A DNA stretch of 64,000 bases from Porphyromonas sp. COT-290 OH3588 (GTDB lineage: Bacteria > Bacteroidota > Bacteroidia > Bacteroidales > Porphyromonadaceae): NCBI RefSeq assembly GCF_000769075.1, contig NZ_JRFC01000003.1:1-64000 (forward strand), read 5' to 3'. Of the stretch, positions 47,149-56,644 are shown in pieces. Below the pieces are notes generated by a model that did no database searches, was not told the origin of the DNA, and worked only from the letters and a program-made list of their open reading frames with translations. The stretch's first letter is position 1, and every line of letters starts with the position of its first letter. The translations under genes and the position numbers were made by a program.

Positions 47149-47182
47149 AAAGAAGCCTGCAAGATATCTTGCAGGCTTCTTT
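47149..47182. terminator. perfect 34-nt palindromic terminator
   Basis: AAAGAAGCCTGCAAGAT is followed by its exact reverse complement, flanked by A- and T-runs. It serves the plus-strand exonuclease-like gene and the minus-strand tRNA-Leu. Confidence 0.88.
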
Positions 47183-47184
47183 CG

Positions 47185-47266
47185 TGCGGTTGAAGGGACT
47201 CGAACCCCCACGCCTCTCGGCATCAGATCCTAAGTCTGACGTGGCTACCAATTACACCACAACCGC
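47185..47266 (-). tRNA. tRNA-Leu (UAG anticodon)
   Basis: 82 nt. The acceptor stem is GCGGTTG/CAACCGC with discriminator A. The anticodon stem-loop CAGACTTAGGATCTG carries TAG. A long variable arm (about TGCCGAGAGGCG) is typical of Leu, and the T-loop is GGTTCGAGTCC. CCA is not encoded. A full promoter lies 34-65 nt upstream, and a palindromic terminator follows 2 nt after its 3' end. Confidence 0.95.
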
Positions 47267-47299
47267 ATGAGGCAGAGCTTCAATAGCTCATTTGCACTG

Positions 47300-47331
47300 C
47301 AAAGGTAAACACATTCTTTGTAACTTGCAAA
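47300..47331 (-). promoter_or_regulatory. promoter of tRNA-Leu
   Basis: Minus strand: TTTG (complement of 47328-47331), a 20-nt spacer and TACCTTTG (complement of 47300-47307). A full consensus match. Confidence 0.7.
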
Positions 47332-47448
47332 CAAATCGGCACTTTTTTGTCCAGAACTCTCAGACAACCCATGATAGCTAACTATAAAAACACAGGACTT
47401 GAATAGAGGCTAGAGCTCTTAAAGCAAGAAAATTAAGAAAGTGTTTCG

Positions 47449-47456
47449 TACCTTTG
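47449..47456 (+). promoter_or_regulatory. -7 box of the ABC exporter gene
   Basis: TACCTTTG, 45 nt upstream of the TTG start codon of the next gene; no -33 TTG at standard spacing. Confidence 0.5.
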
Positions 47457-47501
47457 CGGCGCAAATAAAGTGCCCCAGCAAGGGCTATCATACTCAAAGC
47501 A

Positions 47502-49385
47502 TTGAAAGATTTACTACATCTACTTAGGCTCTACGTACCCCCTTATAGGGGATATCTTGTGCTAAGCATTCTGGCCAACATCTTGAGCGCACTGCTCAAC
47601 CTGCTGGCCTTCTCGTTAGTTATGCCTATTCTGCGTATCCTATTCCAGATCGAGGAGCGAGCCAAGGAGCTGATTCCCCTCTCAGGTTTCGATCTATGGA
47701 GCAAGTCTGGCTGGAGCGACCTCGGGCACGCCCTCAACAACAACTTCGCCTACTATGTGGGGCAAGCCGTAGACCGGTATGGGGTATCGCATACGCTCGT
47801 TCTGCTTAGCCTCTACCTAGTCTTGATGACAGGGCTCAAAGTCGGGGCTACCTACCTAGGCTTCTACTGTATGATCCCCATACGTACCGGGATCGTGCGT
47901 GACATACGCATCGCTATCTACAACAAGATCCTCTCCCTACCACTGGGTTTCTTCAGCGAGGAGCGCAAGGGCGATGTGCTAGCACGTATCTCTGGCGACG
48001 TGGGCGAAGTGGAGAATTCCATTATGAGTTCACTCGACCTAATACTCAAAAACCCAATCCTCATCACCGTTTATTTGGGCATGATGATCCTAGTGAGCTG
48101 GAAGCTCACACTCTTCGTCTTCATTCTCCTACCAGTAGCTGGCTTCATTATGGGACGTGTGGGTAAGGCGCTTAAACGAGATAGCCTAGAGGTACAGACC
48201 CAGTGGGGGCAAGTGATGAGCATGATAGAAGAAACTCTTGGAGGGCTACGTGTCATCAAGGCTTTCGCTAGCGAGGGCTATATGGGTCAGCGCTTCGCAG
48301 AGGCACACAATAAATTTCGCCGTGCGGTGATGGGGCTATTCCGCCGTCAGCAGCTCGCTCACCCGATGAGCGAGTTTCTCGGCACGGCTACGATCGCCGT
48401 GGTGCTGTGGTACGGCGGTGTGCTGATCCTCGACGGACGTAGTGGCATCGACGCCTCGACCTTCATCTACTACCTAGTTATCTTCTATAGTCTGATCAAC
48501 CCACTCAAGGATCTAAGTAAGGGGATCTATGCCATACGCAAGGGTATGGGATCTATGGATCGTGTCGATATGATCCTCAAAGCGAATAACCCTATCGCAG
48601 ATCCCTCAGATCCCAAACCAGTGAAGTTTGAGCAACAGATTGAGCTACGCAACGTATCCTTCCGCTATGCCCAAGAGTGGGTGCTGCAAGACGTCAATCT
48701 AACCATCAAGAAGGGGCAAACTGTAGCCCTCGTAGGACAGAGCGGTGGAGGTAAGAGTACGCTGGTAGATCTTATCCCCCGATTCTATGACGTAGAGTCT
48801 GGGCAGATCTTGATTGACGATGTAGATATTAGAGATTTTGCCCTCGCTGACCTTAGGGGTATGATGGGGAACGTTAATCAGGACCCAATCCTTTTCAACG
48901 ACACCGTCTTTAACAATATCGCCTTCGGTATGGATAACGCCGACGAGGCAGCCGTACGCCGAGCTGCAGACATCGCTCATGCTAGTGAGTTTATCGACCA
49001 GATGCCCGAGGGCTACCAGAGCAATATCGGTGACAGAGGCACAAAGCTCTCCGGGGGACAGAGGCAGCGTCTGAGCATTGCACGTGCTGTGTACAAGAAT
49101 CCGCCTATCCTTATTCTTGACGAAGCCACATCTGCACTCGACACCACAAGCGAACGACTAGTACAGAGTGCCCTAGAGCGCTTGATGCACGACCGCACAA
49201 CCATCGTCATCGCCCATAGACTCTCGACTATTGTGCACGCCGACCTGATTTGCGTCATACACGAGGGACGTATCGTCGAGCAAGGCAGACACGAGGAATT
49301 GCTCGCCCGAGGCGGATATTATACACAACTCTACAACCTACAACTAAATACATCTGTTAGTCATACAGAGGGAAGACCTCGATAA
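47502..49385 (+). CDS. ABC exporter, MsbA-type half transporter
   Basis: 627 residues. Six membrane helices (about 15-340) are fused to an ATPase with Walker A GQSGGGKSTLVDL (near 413), the Q-loop near VNQDPILF, signature LSGGQRQRLSIARAV, Walker B ILILDEATSALD and the H-loop HRLST. It acts as a homodimer in the inner membrane. The family exports lipid A (MsbA), lipids or drugs, and the substrate is not readable here. The start is a TTG (47502-47504): no in-frame ATG precedes it, and the family's N-terminal pattern begins exactly there. Confidence 0.93.
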   Translation: MKDLLHLLRLYVPPYRGYLVLSILANILSALLNLLAFSLVMPILRILFQIEERAKELIPLSGFDLWSKSGWSDLGHALNNNFAYYVGQAVDRYGVSHTLVLLSLYLVLMTGLKVGATYLGFYCMIPIRTGIVRDIRIAIYNKILSLPLGFFSEERKGDVLARISGDVGEVENSIMSSLDLILKNPILITVYLGMMILVSWKLTLFVFILLPVAGFIMGRVGKALKRDSLEVQTQWGQVMSMIEETLGGLRVIKAFASEGYMGQRFAEAHNKFRRAVMGLFRRQQLAHPMSEFLGTATIAVVLWYGGVLILDGRSGIDASTFIYYLVIFYSLINPLKDLSKGIYAIRKGMGSMDRVDMILKANNPIADPSDPKPVKFEQQIELRNVSFRYAQEWVLQDVNLTIKKGQTVALVGQSGGGKSTLVDLIPRFYDVESGQILIDDVDIRDFALADLRGMMGNVNQDPILFNDTVFNNIAFGMDNADEAAVRRAADIAHASEFIDQMPEGYQSNIGDRGTKLSGGQRQRLSIARAVYKNPPILILDEATSALDTTSERLVQSALERLMHDRTTIVIAHRLSTIVHADLICVIHEGRIVEQGRHEELLARGGYYTQLYNLQLNTSVSHTEGRPR

Positions 49386-49403
49386 AGCATAACAAAATAA
49401 AGT

Positions 49404-49838
49404 ATGACTACAGATAAATCAGCTCCACAGCCCGCAGATCTCGGGCAAGTCGCCTCCTACATGCCTTGGGTGGAGGTATTTCAAGATATGGGCTACCCTA
49501 TGCCTTACCCAGAGGTTGTGATGGCAGGCGAACTAGCATATGCCCAATTTACCCAAATGAACAGCCTACTGATGATGCTCTCATGGGAGGGCAACAACCA
49601 AGCGCACTATCGCATAGAGCCAGTAGAGGCATCATACGAAGCCTATCGCCTAAGCGTAGATCTACAGCTAGAGAGCATAAGTGAAGCATGGGGGATCATC
49701 GGCATCAGCGATGCCAAGCTACGAGATTATTTGCTACAAGGAGTGGCACTCTGGGCTAGGCATAAGAAACTACCCAACAGCCAATTGAAGATGATTCGTA
49801 TCGCTCCCACGGAGTGGATGATGACAGCAAGCAAGTAG
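49404..49838 (+). CDS. conserved hypothetical protein
   Basis: 144 residues, no signal peptide or membrane segment. Met-, Pro- and aromatic-rich near the N-terminus (MPWVEVFQDMGYPMPYPE) and mildly acidic. I do not recognise a family. It starts 18 nt after the ABC exporter, so it is probably in the same transcript. Its start and codon use look genuine. Confidence 0.6.
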   Translation: MTTDKSAPQPADLGQVASYMPWVEVFQDMGYPMPYPEVVMAGELAYAQFTQMNSLLMMLSWEGNNQAHYRIEPVEASYEAYRLSVDLQLESISEAWGIIGISDAKLRDYLLQGVALWARHKKLPNSQLKMIRIAPTEWMMTASK

Positions 49839-49947
49839 AGGATAGTGCCGCAACGGACGAAAATCTGTATCTTGCGCTGTGCGTGTACCTTTGACAGGCT
49901 ACACCACCTAGGCATTGGAAGGACTAAACTGACTAATAGTTTTTGCA

Positions 49948-50652
49948 TTGGGAGCAGAGGAATGTATTGATCACCCAGCGGCACAACTGACGGCTCTGTG
50001 GACTGCCTTAAAAACAAATAAGGAGCGTGACAAGCTCAAGGATAATCTACATAAGGCAGCCTATCTATACGGAGATCGTATATTCACAGAGGGTGATCCC
50101 GTCGAGTATCTCTTTTATCTACACTCGGGCAAAGTCAAGATGTATCGCGAGGGTGTGGGCGGTCGTAGCCATATCACTCGACTAATCCGTCCGGGGCAGT
50201 TCTTCGGCATACGCCCTTTCTTTGCCAACAAGCATACCCAAACCACGGCCGTGGCTTACGAACAGAGTGTAGAAATATTCAAAATCAATGTCGATGCAAT
50301 CAAGATGCTGCTCGACAACAATACGCAGGTCTGCCACTACTTCTTGGAGGCTCTATCCCTAGAGTTGGAGCTTGCAGAGGAGCGCACGATCAGCCTGACG
50401 CAAAAGCACATCAGAGGTCGTCTGGCAGAAACTCTGCTGATGCTGATCAAACACTACGGCTTCGAGGCCGATGGCGCTACCCTAGCTATCAACCTAAGTC
50501 GAGGAGATCTGGCAGCCATGAGCAATATGACTACCAGCAATGCGATCCGCACCCTATCTCTATTCTCCAACGAGCGCATCATTGCCCTAAACGGGCGCAA
50601 GATCCGCATCATCAATCTCGACGGCCTAGACCGCATCAGTCAGCTAGGCTAA
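49948..50652 (+). CDS. Crp/Fnr-family transcriptional regulator
   Basis: 234 residues. A cyclic-nucleotide-binding-like beta-roll (about 30-145, with GDRIFTEGDPVEYLFYLHSG and IRPGQFFG) is followed by a long dimer helix and a C-terminal winged helix (LSRGDLAAMSNMTTSNAIRT is the recognition region). It has no Fnr-type N-terminal cysteine cluster, so the signal is unknown. The frame opens after a TGA at 49930, and the only usable start is TTG at 49948. TACCTTTG around 49888 is a possible -7 box. nhaA follows 34 nt later. Confidence 0.85.
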   Translation: MGAEECIDHPAAQLTALWTALKTNKERDKLKDNLHKAAYLYGDRIFTEGDPVEYLFYLHSGKVKMYREGVGGRSHITRLIRPGQFFGIRPFFANKHTQTTAVAYEQSVEIFKINVDAIKMLLDNNTQVCHYFLEALSLELELAEERTISLTQKHIRGRLAETLLMLIKHYGFEADGATLAINLSRGDLAAMSNMTTSNAIRTLSLFSNERIIALNGRKIRIINLDGLDRISQLG

Positions 50653-50686
50653 ACGAATAGAATACAACAACTACAATAACGGAAAT

Positions 50687-52051
50687 ATGACTAGACTAAA
50701 TCAACTGCTTCTACCATTGAGGCGGATCTCGCTGCCACGCCCCAATGCTTCGGTGCTGCTATTCGTCGCTGCCCTAGTGGCTGTAGCGATAGCCAATTCG
50801 TCTTGGAGCGATGTGTATCAGGATATTCTCAACTATCCGATCGAGGTTAAACTACTAGGCTTCGAGCTTTTCTCCCACCATGGCCATACGATGACGCTGG
50901 CGCAGTTCGTCAATGATGGGCTCATGGCTATCTTCTTCTTCGTCGTGGGACTCGAAATCAAACAAGAAATGATGGTTGGGGAGCTATCTTCGTTCAAGAA
51001 GTCCATCCTACCGATTATTGCGGCTTTTGGCGGTATGATTATCCCAGTACTATGCTTCTTTGCAATCTGCCACGAGGGGCCAGCCACACGAGGCGCTGCT
51101 ATCCCTATGGCTACGGACATTGCTTTTGCCCTAGCGCTCATCAGTGCTCTAGGCAGCCGAGTCCCCAACTCATTGCGCATCTTCTTGATGGCACTGGCCG
51201 TAGTAGACGACATCGGCGGCATCATCGTCATCGCTCTATTCTATAGCTCCCATGTGGCTTGGGTCCCTCTGCTTATTGCTTTGGGGGTTCTACTCATCGT
51301 AGCATTCATCGGCAAAATGGGTATGCGCAACCCTATGTTCTATCTCACGGCGTTCTTCGGTGTTTGGTTACTCTTCCTAGAGTCTGGTATCCATACTACC
51401 ATCGCTGGTGTACTCGTAGCGCTATGCGTACCCCTGACAACCAAGGTGCATATTAAGGAGCTACAGCTCAAGCTCAGAGAGCAGTTTACCTCCCTAGACA
51501 AGTCCGGACATCGTGAGTGCTCAAGCGGTCTTGTACTCTCGCACGACCAAATAGATGTTACCGAGAAATTAAAGAAAACACTCGGACGTAGCATCAGTCC
51601 GGTACAGACGATCGAGCATATGATCGCACCTTTTGTAAGCTACTTTGTACTACCGATCTTTGCATTCGTCAATGCAGGGGTGTCTTTCGAGGGTATCACC
51701 TCAGACGGCCTACTTCAGTTGCCTCTAGCCATCTTCCTTGGGCTCTTTGTCGGCAAAACGATTGGCATTAGCCTATTCACTTGGGTAGCTATTAAGCTCA
51801 AAGTTTCGTCTTGGCCCAGCGGCATGAACTTGCGTAACCTCATTCCTCTATCGGTCTTCGGTGGGATTGGCTTCACAGTATCGCTATTCATCGCTAGTTT
51901 ATCCTATGGTGTTGGTCACGAGGATCTACTCAACCAAGCCAAGCTCGGGATCTTTGTCGGCACGATTGTTTCGGGAGTAGTAGGCTACATCGCACTCGGT
52001 TCAGTACTCAAAAAGACTCAACCCACAGAAGAGGTTGCTACTGCAAACTAG
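50687..52051 (+). CDS. nhaA: Na+/H+ antiporter NhaA
   Basis: Exchanges protons for sodium across the inner membrane in pH and salt homeostasis. 454 residues, about 12 membrane helices. Conserved motifs are FFVVGLEIKQEMMVGEL, MATDIAFALALISALG (helix IV Asp) and ALAVVDDIGGIIVIALF (the helix V Asp pair that binds Na+/H+). It is longer than the E. coli protein because of a hydrophilic loop near 255-300. It starts 34 nt after a Crp/Fnr gene, which might regulate it. Confidence 0.95.
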   Translation: MTRLNQLLLPLRRISLPRPNASVLLFVAALVAVAIANSSWSDVYQDILNYPIEVKLLGFELFSHHGHTMTLAQFVNDGLMAIFFFVVGLEIKQEMMVGELSSFKKSILPIIAAFGGMIIPVLCFFAICHEGPATRGAAIPMATDIAFALALISALGSRVPNSLRIFLMALAVVDDIGGIIVIALFYSSHVAWVPLLIALGVLLIVAFIGKMGMRNPMFYLTAFFGVWLLFLESGIHTTIAGVLVALCVPLTTKVHIKELQLKLREQFTSLDKSGHRECSSGLVLSHDQIDVTEKLKKTLGRSISPVQTIEHMIAPFVSYFVLPIFAFVNAGVSFEGITSDGLLQLPLAIFLGLFVGKTIGISLFTWVAIKLKVSSWPSGMNLRNLIPLSVFGGIGFTVSLFIASLSYGVGHEDLLNQAKLGIFVGTIVSGVVGYIALGSVLKKTQPTEEVATAN

Positions 52052-52143
52052 GCAAAGCTCTAGCAACCCCATTCTGGCAGAATCATCGAGATGCTATCGA
52101 ATAGCCTCAGAGCATATTGTAACAAATCGCTCCGTGTCAAAAT

Positions 52144-52174
52144 TTTGACTTATGTAAATTTATGACTACCTTTG
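52144..52174 (+). promoter_or_regulatory. rpmH promoter
   Basis: TTTG at 52144-52147, a 19-nt spacer and TACCTTTG at 52167-52174. A full consensus match, 52 nt before the rpmH ATG. Confidence 0.75.
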
Positions 52175-52226
52175 CGCCTCGAATGTAGCTCCCGTAGAGT
52201 ATAATTATAATTAAAATATATCAGAG

Positions 52227-52379
52227 ATGAAGAGAACGTTCCAACCATCGAACCGCAAGAGAAAAAATAAGCATGGCTTCCGTAGCCGTATGGCTACTGC
52301 CAATGGTCGTCGTGTGCTAGCTGCCCGTCGCGCGAAAGGGCGTGCTAAGCTAACTGTATCTGACGAATACTGCGGTTAA
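52227..52379 (+). CDS. rpmH: ribosomal protein L34
   Basis: A 50-residue basic protein of the large ribosomal subunit. It starts [18 protein letters not shown] and continues [19 protein letters not shown], the universal L34 pattern, with a slightly extended C-terminus (LTVSDEYCG). It has its own promoter and a strong terminator. The usual dnaA/rnpA neighbours are absent. Confidence 0.97.
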   Translation: MKRTFQPSNRKRKNKHGFRSRMATANGRRVLAARRAKGRAKLTVSDEYCG

Positions 52380-52420
52380 GAGCTAACGCTAGTGAGGGCC
52401 CTCGCTGGCGGTCAAAGCAA

Positions 52421-52461
52421 ACTAGAGAGCATCTGTCCCCAGTGGATAGATGCTCTCTAGT
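52421..52461 (+). terminator. terminator of rpmH
   Basis: A 14-bp stem (ACTAGAGAGCATCT and its reverse complement) with a 13-nt loop, followed by TATTATAG. It lies 42 nt after the rpmH stop. Confidence 0.8.
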
Positions 52462-52508
52462 TATTATAGTAGCAAAACAATTCTCCGACTAGGAGCGTTC
52501 AGATAAAT

Positions 52509-53420
52509 ATGGAATCTATTGTATTCAAACCAGTTTCACTCGAGGATAAGGAAATCATACAGAGCTTTACGCTCAAAGGCAGCTCTCAGATTTGCGACCT
52601 AGCTTTTGCCAATCTATATGGCTGGAGCGAGCGGTACGGCACTTCTTGGGCAATCCTACACGATACACTCGTCATCAGCTTCCAGCCTCTAGGGCGTTCG
52701 CACCCTGCGTTCCTAATGCCTATCTGCGATAGCCCACAAAGCTTCACTCAATGTCTAGAGGCACTCAAGATATTGGCAAATGAAGGCGGCTACCCACTTG
52801 TATTGATGGGAGTGGGACCAATGTGTCGCCAAAAACTTGATGAGCTAGCACCTAATGCCTTCCACTACATCAGCGACGAAGGAAGTCGTGACTACATTTA
52901 TCTAAGAGAGAAGATGAGCACTCTCTCGGGTAAAAGCCTACAGAGCAAACGCAACCACATCAACAAGTTTGAGAGGCTCTATCCCGATTACTCGTATGAG
53001 CCAATCACTCGGGACAATCTAGAAGAATGCCTCGCCATCGCAGAAGCATGGCTTGAGCAGAGCGACGACCATGGAGGAGAGCAGGAGGAGAAGCGAATGA
53101 TTCGGCGCATCACACAGGCTTTCGAGCCTCTAGGTCTATTGGGAGGAGCTATTCGTGTAAACGGGCGTATCATTGCTTTCTCTCTCGGTTCGCCAATCAA
53201 TGAGAACACCTTCGGGGTACACGTAGAGAAAGCACTTGTTGAGTACGAGGGAGCCTTCGCCATGATCAACCGTGAGTTTGCTCGCCATATCCCAGAGCAA
53301 TACACCTACATTAACCGAGAAGAAGATCTCGGACTAGAAGGTTTGCGCAAGAGCAAGCTATCCTACAAGCCTGAGATTATCTTCCCAAAAGACGTTGCGC
53401 TGCTCAGATATGATTCTTAG
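52509..53420 (+). CDS. DUF2156/phosphatidylglycerol lysyltransferase C-terminal-like protein
   Basis: 303 residues, cytoplasmic, with two GNAT-like halves. Landmarks are ICDLAFANLYGWSERYG near the N-terminus, SLQSKRNHINKFERLYPDY near 142-160, and YINREEDLGLEGLRKSKLSY near the C-terminus. These are typical of DUF2156 proteins, related to the aminoacyl-transfer domain of MprF. No membrane part is attached, so a lipid role is uncertain. It overlaps the following GNAT gene by 11 nt, implying joint function. Confidence 0.8.
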   Translation: MESIVFKPVSLEDKEIIQSFTLKGSSQICDLAFANLYGWSERYGTSWAILHDTLVISFQPLGRSHPAFLMPICDSPQSFTQCLEALKILANEGGYPLVLMGVGPMCRQKLDELAPNAFHYISDEGSRDYIYLREKMSTLSGKSLQSKRNHINKFERLYPDYSYEPITRDNLEECLAIAEAWLEQSDDHGGEQEEKRMIRRITQAFEPLGLLGGAIRVNGRIIAFSLGSPINENTFGVHVEKALVEYEGAFAMINREFARHIPEQYTYINREEDLGLEGLRKSKLSYKPEIIFPKDVALLRYDS

Positions 53421-54495
53421 CCAAGGCCAGATTAATCAGCTCAATCCCAATCGCATTCGAGAGGAGGCACAAGAGCTCTGGGAGCTGTGCTTTGAAGATA
53501 GCCCCGAATTTATCACATTCTATTTCGGTAAGGTCTTCAAGCCCGAGGAGGCGTACATCGCTCACTCAGCAGATGGACAAGCGATTGCTCACATTCATGC
53601 CAAGCGTTACCCATTCTCTCTGGGGACTCCTAGACAAGCAAACCTAGAACCCTATGCTCTACCCCAAGGCTTTTACGTTTCGGGGGCTTGCACTCGTCCC
53701 GAACACAGAGGGCAAGGGATCATGCGTGATCTAATGATACACACCATGCAAGCTGAGGCTATGCAAGGAAGAATACTGGCATTCCTCATTCCTGCAGACA
53801 ATGAGTTGCGGAGCTATTACAAGAAGCATTTCGGTTTCATGACTAACAATTACCTCCACTCAACCAACTCTCCCGAGAGTGCTAGCCTTGATTACGAAGC
53901 TGACAGCTCTCAAGGGTCTGCATATAGCTCGGTTGTGGACTTTCTATACCACACAGAGCAGGGGAAAGCACAAGCAGGGATTAGGAGAGAGCGGGCAGAC
54001 TGGGCTAATATCTGTACTGAATACGAGATAAGCCCTCAAGCAAGTATTGAAGTATATCGAGAAGAGGCAAGCGAAAATATCTTAGCTTGCGCATTGATAC
54101 GCCTAACAGAGCGTACAATCTTCGTTGATGGCATTTTTGGCACACCAACTTATCGCCGTAGATTACTGCAGCGAGTCCAATCAGCTTACCCTCAATACGA
54201 GCTGAAGATAGTTCTATCTCAAGCCTCCTCTGAGCAAAACCAAACGACACCAAGGGCCATGATCCGTCCGCTGAGATTTGATATTTTCCTTCTCGAGTAT
54301 CAGCTCCTTTATCCCAACGAAGAGATAAAATTTTCACTACTAGACGAGATACTTCCTCAAAACACTGGCGACTATTGCATCACTCAAGGGGAAGTTTCAT
54401 TTACTGCAGGTAAAACAGAATATCCACAGATGAGTATCCCTGAGTTTGTCACACGGTTTATCCCGGAATATGAAATGAGATTTCTACACGAGTAG
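53410..54495 (+). CDS. GNAT-family acetyltransferase (Eis-like)
   Basis: 361 residues from the ATG at 53410 (a TTG at 53395 is in frame but adds only five residues). An N-terminal GNAT domain has the acetyl-CoA loop CTRPEHRGQGIMRDLM near 97-112. A second region (about 160-290) and a C-terminal part (about 300-361) resemble the multi-domain layout of Eis-type acetyltransferases. The acceptor is unknown. It overlaps the DUF2156 gene upstream, so the two are coupled. A terminator follows. Confidence 0.78.
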   Translation: MILSQGQINQLNPNRIREEAQELWELCFEDSPEFITFYFGKVFKPEEAYIAHSADGQAIAHIHAKRYPFSLGTPRQANLEPYALPQGFYVSGACTRPEHRGQGIMRDLMIHTMQAEAMQGRILAFLIPADNELRSYYKKHFGFMTNNYLHSTNSPESASLDYEADSSQGSAYSSVVDFLYHTEQGKAQAGIRRERADWANICTEYEISPQASIEVYREEASENILACALIRLTERTIFVDGIFGTPTYRRRLLQRVQSAYPQYELKIVLSQASSEQNQTTPRAMIRPLRFDIFLLEYQLLYPNEEIKFSLLDEILPQNTGDYCITQGEVSFTAGKTEYPQMSIPEFVTRFIPEYEMRFLHE

Positions 54496-54508
54496 AAAAG
54501 ACATAACG

Positions 54509-54552
54509 CAGCAAGGGCGTAGCACTGTTTGAAGTTGTTACGCCCTTGTTGT
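54509..54552. terminator. terminator after the GNAT gene
   Basis: The stem CAGCAAGGGCGTA pairs with TACGCCCTTGTTG and is followed by TTTTTT. It lies between the convergent GNAT gene and mnmA. Confidence 0.85.
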
Positions 54553-54572
54553 TTTTTGCAAGAAAGGTAAAT

Positions 54573-55757
54573 TTACCAGCCCTTATCAATCATACCGCTA
54601 CCAAAACAAATCCGATGAGCCGTATCGTAGATGACAGCATACTGCCCCGGAGCAATCCCTTGAATCCGCTCATGGCTATCAAGGCGATATAGCCCCATGC
54701 CTGCATCGTAGTGCAACGTACCGTGAGCAAACTCCGGAGTATGACGGATCTTGAAACACACTTCTAACGGCTCTCTACTACTCTCTGGGACGACAACCTC
54801 TTGGCCTGCTACGAGTGAAGCCTCGTAGCTCCATGGGTCCAAACTGATGAAATTCATCTCCTGCGTCTGGATATGCTGGCCGTACTGATCGGCTGGATCA
54901 TAACCTCGGCTCACAAGGATAATGTTGCGCTTGATGTCTTTCTTAACTACGAACCAAGGTCCTCCGCTTAACCCAAGCCCTTTACGCTGACCGATCGTGT
55001 GAAACCAATAACCATTGTGCCAGCCGAGCATCTTGCCCGTTTCTCGCTCAATGATACGCCCGGGCTTCGTACCAAGTGCACGCTCAATAAACTCGTTATA
55101 GTTTACCTTACCAAGGAAGCAGATGCCTTGGCTATCCTTGCGGTGTGCACTGGGGAGCTTAGCCTCCTCGGCGATTGCTCGAACCTCCGCTTTAGTCAGA
55201 TGTCCAGTAGGGAAAAGCAACTTGCTAATCTGAGGGAAGTTAATCTGAGCAAGGAAGTCCGTCTGATCTTTGACAGGGTCTGGAGCTGTCGATAAGTAGA
55301 GGCGATCGCCAACGTAGGTCGTAGTAGCATAGTGCCCCGTCGCAATGAAGTCGAAGTCCTTGCCCCATTTCTCCTCAAAGCACCCGAACTTGATGAGCTT
55401 ATTGCACATCATATCAGGGTTGGGCGTAAGGCCGCGCTGCACCGTGTCGATCGTGTACTGCACCACATTAGCCCAGTATTCGTCGTGCAGAGGAACAATC
55501 TCTAGGGGCAAATTGTACTGACGAGCGAGCATCTGTACCATGGCAATATCATCTTCCCAAGAGCAATCCTCAAACCCATCTCGATCCATGCCGATCTGGA
55601 TATAGAAAAGTGTAGGCCGAATACCAGCCTTGCATAGCAGATGTACGACGACACTACTATCCACGCCACCCGACACGAGTGCCGCCACACGAGGATCCTT
55701 TACCCCCGAGCGTTCGATCCGCTCCCTCAACGGAGCTACTAGCCTATCTATATCCAT
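54573..55757 (-). CDS. mnmA: tRNA-specific 2-thiouridylase
   Basis: Thiolates U34 of Lys, Glu and Gln tRNAs. 394 residues. The PP-loop SGGVDSS at 29-35 binds ATP, Cys118 ([10 protein letters not shown]) and Cys213 (SQGICFLG) are the catalytic pair, and the C-terminal beta domains complete the fold. Cysteines and length are normal. The Fic gene upstream ends 28 nt away, so co-transcription is possible. Confidence 0.95.
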   Translation of the reverse strand: MDIDRLVAPLRERIERSGVKDPRVAALVSGGVDSSVVVHLLCKAGIRPTLFYIQIGMDRDGFEDCSWEDDIAMVQMLARQYNLPLEIVPLHDEYWANVVQYTIDTVQRGLTPNPDMMCNKLIKFGCFEEKWGKDFDFIATGHYATTTYVGDRLYLSTAPDPVKDQTDFLAQINFPQISKLLFPTGHLTKAEVRAIAEEAKLPSAHRKDSQGICFLGKVNYNEFIERALGTKPGRIIERETGKMLGWHNGYWFHTIGQRKGLGLSGGPWFVVKKDIKRNIILVSRGYDPADQYGQHIQTQEMNFISLDPWSYEASLVAGQEVVVPESSREPLEVCFKIRHTPEFAHGTLHYDAGMGLYRLDSHERIQGIAPGQYAVIYDTAHRICFGSGMIDKGW

Positions 55758-55784
55758 ACAATCTAGCGTCCAATCGTGTTTGTT

Positions 55785-56555
55785 TTATTGTACATAGCGC
55801 TCATTCTCATCTGCAATCTCATTGATACGTTCGATCTGCCTGTCAAGGAAGTAATCGGTATAAAGTCCGTAGTCACCACTCTCGTAGAAGGCAATAAGCC
55901 CTCGCCTATAGGCCAGTATGTCGGCATCCTTGGCCGAATACACTGGGATCAAGCCATGATTCATTAGACAGATAGCCTCAATAAGACATGCCGTTCGTTT
56001 ATTTCCATCAATAAAAGGCCGGAGCCTAGCAATATTACAGTGCAAATAAATAGCTTGTTCTAGAGGGTGAGAGAGTAAATCTTGCACGTAGAGTATCTCC
56101 GATAGGTGCATCATAAGCTCACGACGATGCTTAGGAGGCCTATAACTAGTACCAGATATAGCCACGGCTCTATCTCGGACTTGTCCAAGGTCTTCATCAG
56201 ATATAAGTCCCTCTGCAATACGGCCATGTACACGTAGGAGTAGCTTATCGTCAATGAGCTCTGGAGCCGTTTGAGTAATATAACCTACTTCCGAAACAAA
56301 TATATTGTAGAGGTTCTTGAGCATCTTGGCGTCCTCATAGCGTTTCTCTGAGGTAATACCATCTTTGATGAGAGCCTCTGTTTCTACAAACGTATAAGTA
56401 TTCCCCTCGATCTTACCCGAATAGTAGCACCATACCACAGCAAGGTCTTTGAGCTCCGACCTTGATAGACTTGATAGCTTGGCATAGGGGCTCGAGAGAA
56501 TAAAGTCGGCTTTACGCATCTGCTCGGCCGTGATGACAGAGGGGATAGTATTCAT
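55785..56555 (-). CDS. Fic-domain protein with Arg at the usual catalytic His
   Basis: 256 residues. An N-terminal inhibitory motif SGKIEG (Ser46-Gly51, matching S/TxxxEG/N) would block the ATP site. The Fic core ends in LRPFIDGNKRTA (178-189). The family motif is HPFxxGNGR/KR, and here Arg179 stands where the catalytic His normally is; His172 is seven residues earlier. The rest (Phe181, Asp183, Asn185, Arg187) is intact. Typical Fic proteins AMPylate targets, so this one may be inactive, use different chemistry or belong to a divergent subfamily. No antitoxin partner gene is adjacent. Confidence 0.82.
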   Translation of the reverse strand: MNTIPSVITAEQMRKADFILSSPYAKLSSLSRSELKDLAVVWCYYSGKIEGNTYTFVETEALIKDGITSEKRYEDAKMLKNLYNIFVSEVGYITQTAPELIDDKLLLRVHGRIAEGLISDEDLGQVRDRAVAISGTSYRPPKHRRELMMHLSEILYVQDLLSHPLEQAIYLHCNIARLRPFIDGNKRTACLIEAICLMNHGLIPVYSAKDADILAYRRGLIAFYESGDYGLYTDYFLDRQIERINEIADENERYVQ

Positions 56556-56644
56556 AGCTTTACTAACTTAACAAAGATGAAATATGCATACAAATCTACC
56601 AAGAAGTGTATGCACATCTAAACTAATCAATTCCTACCTTCTTG

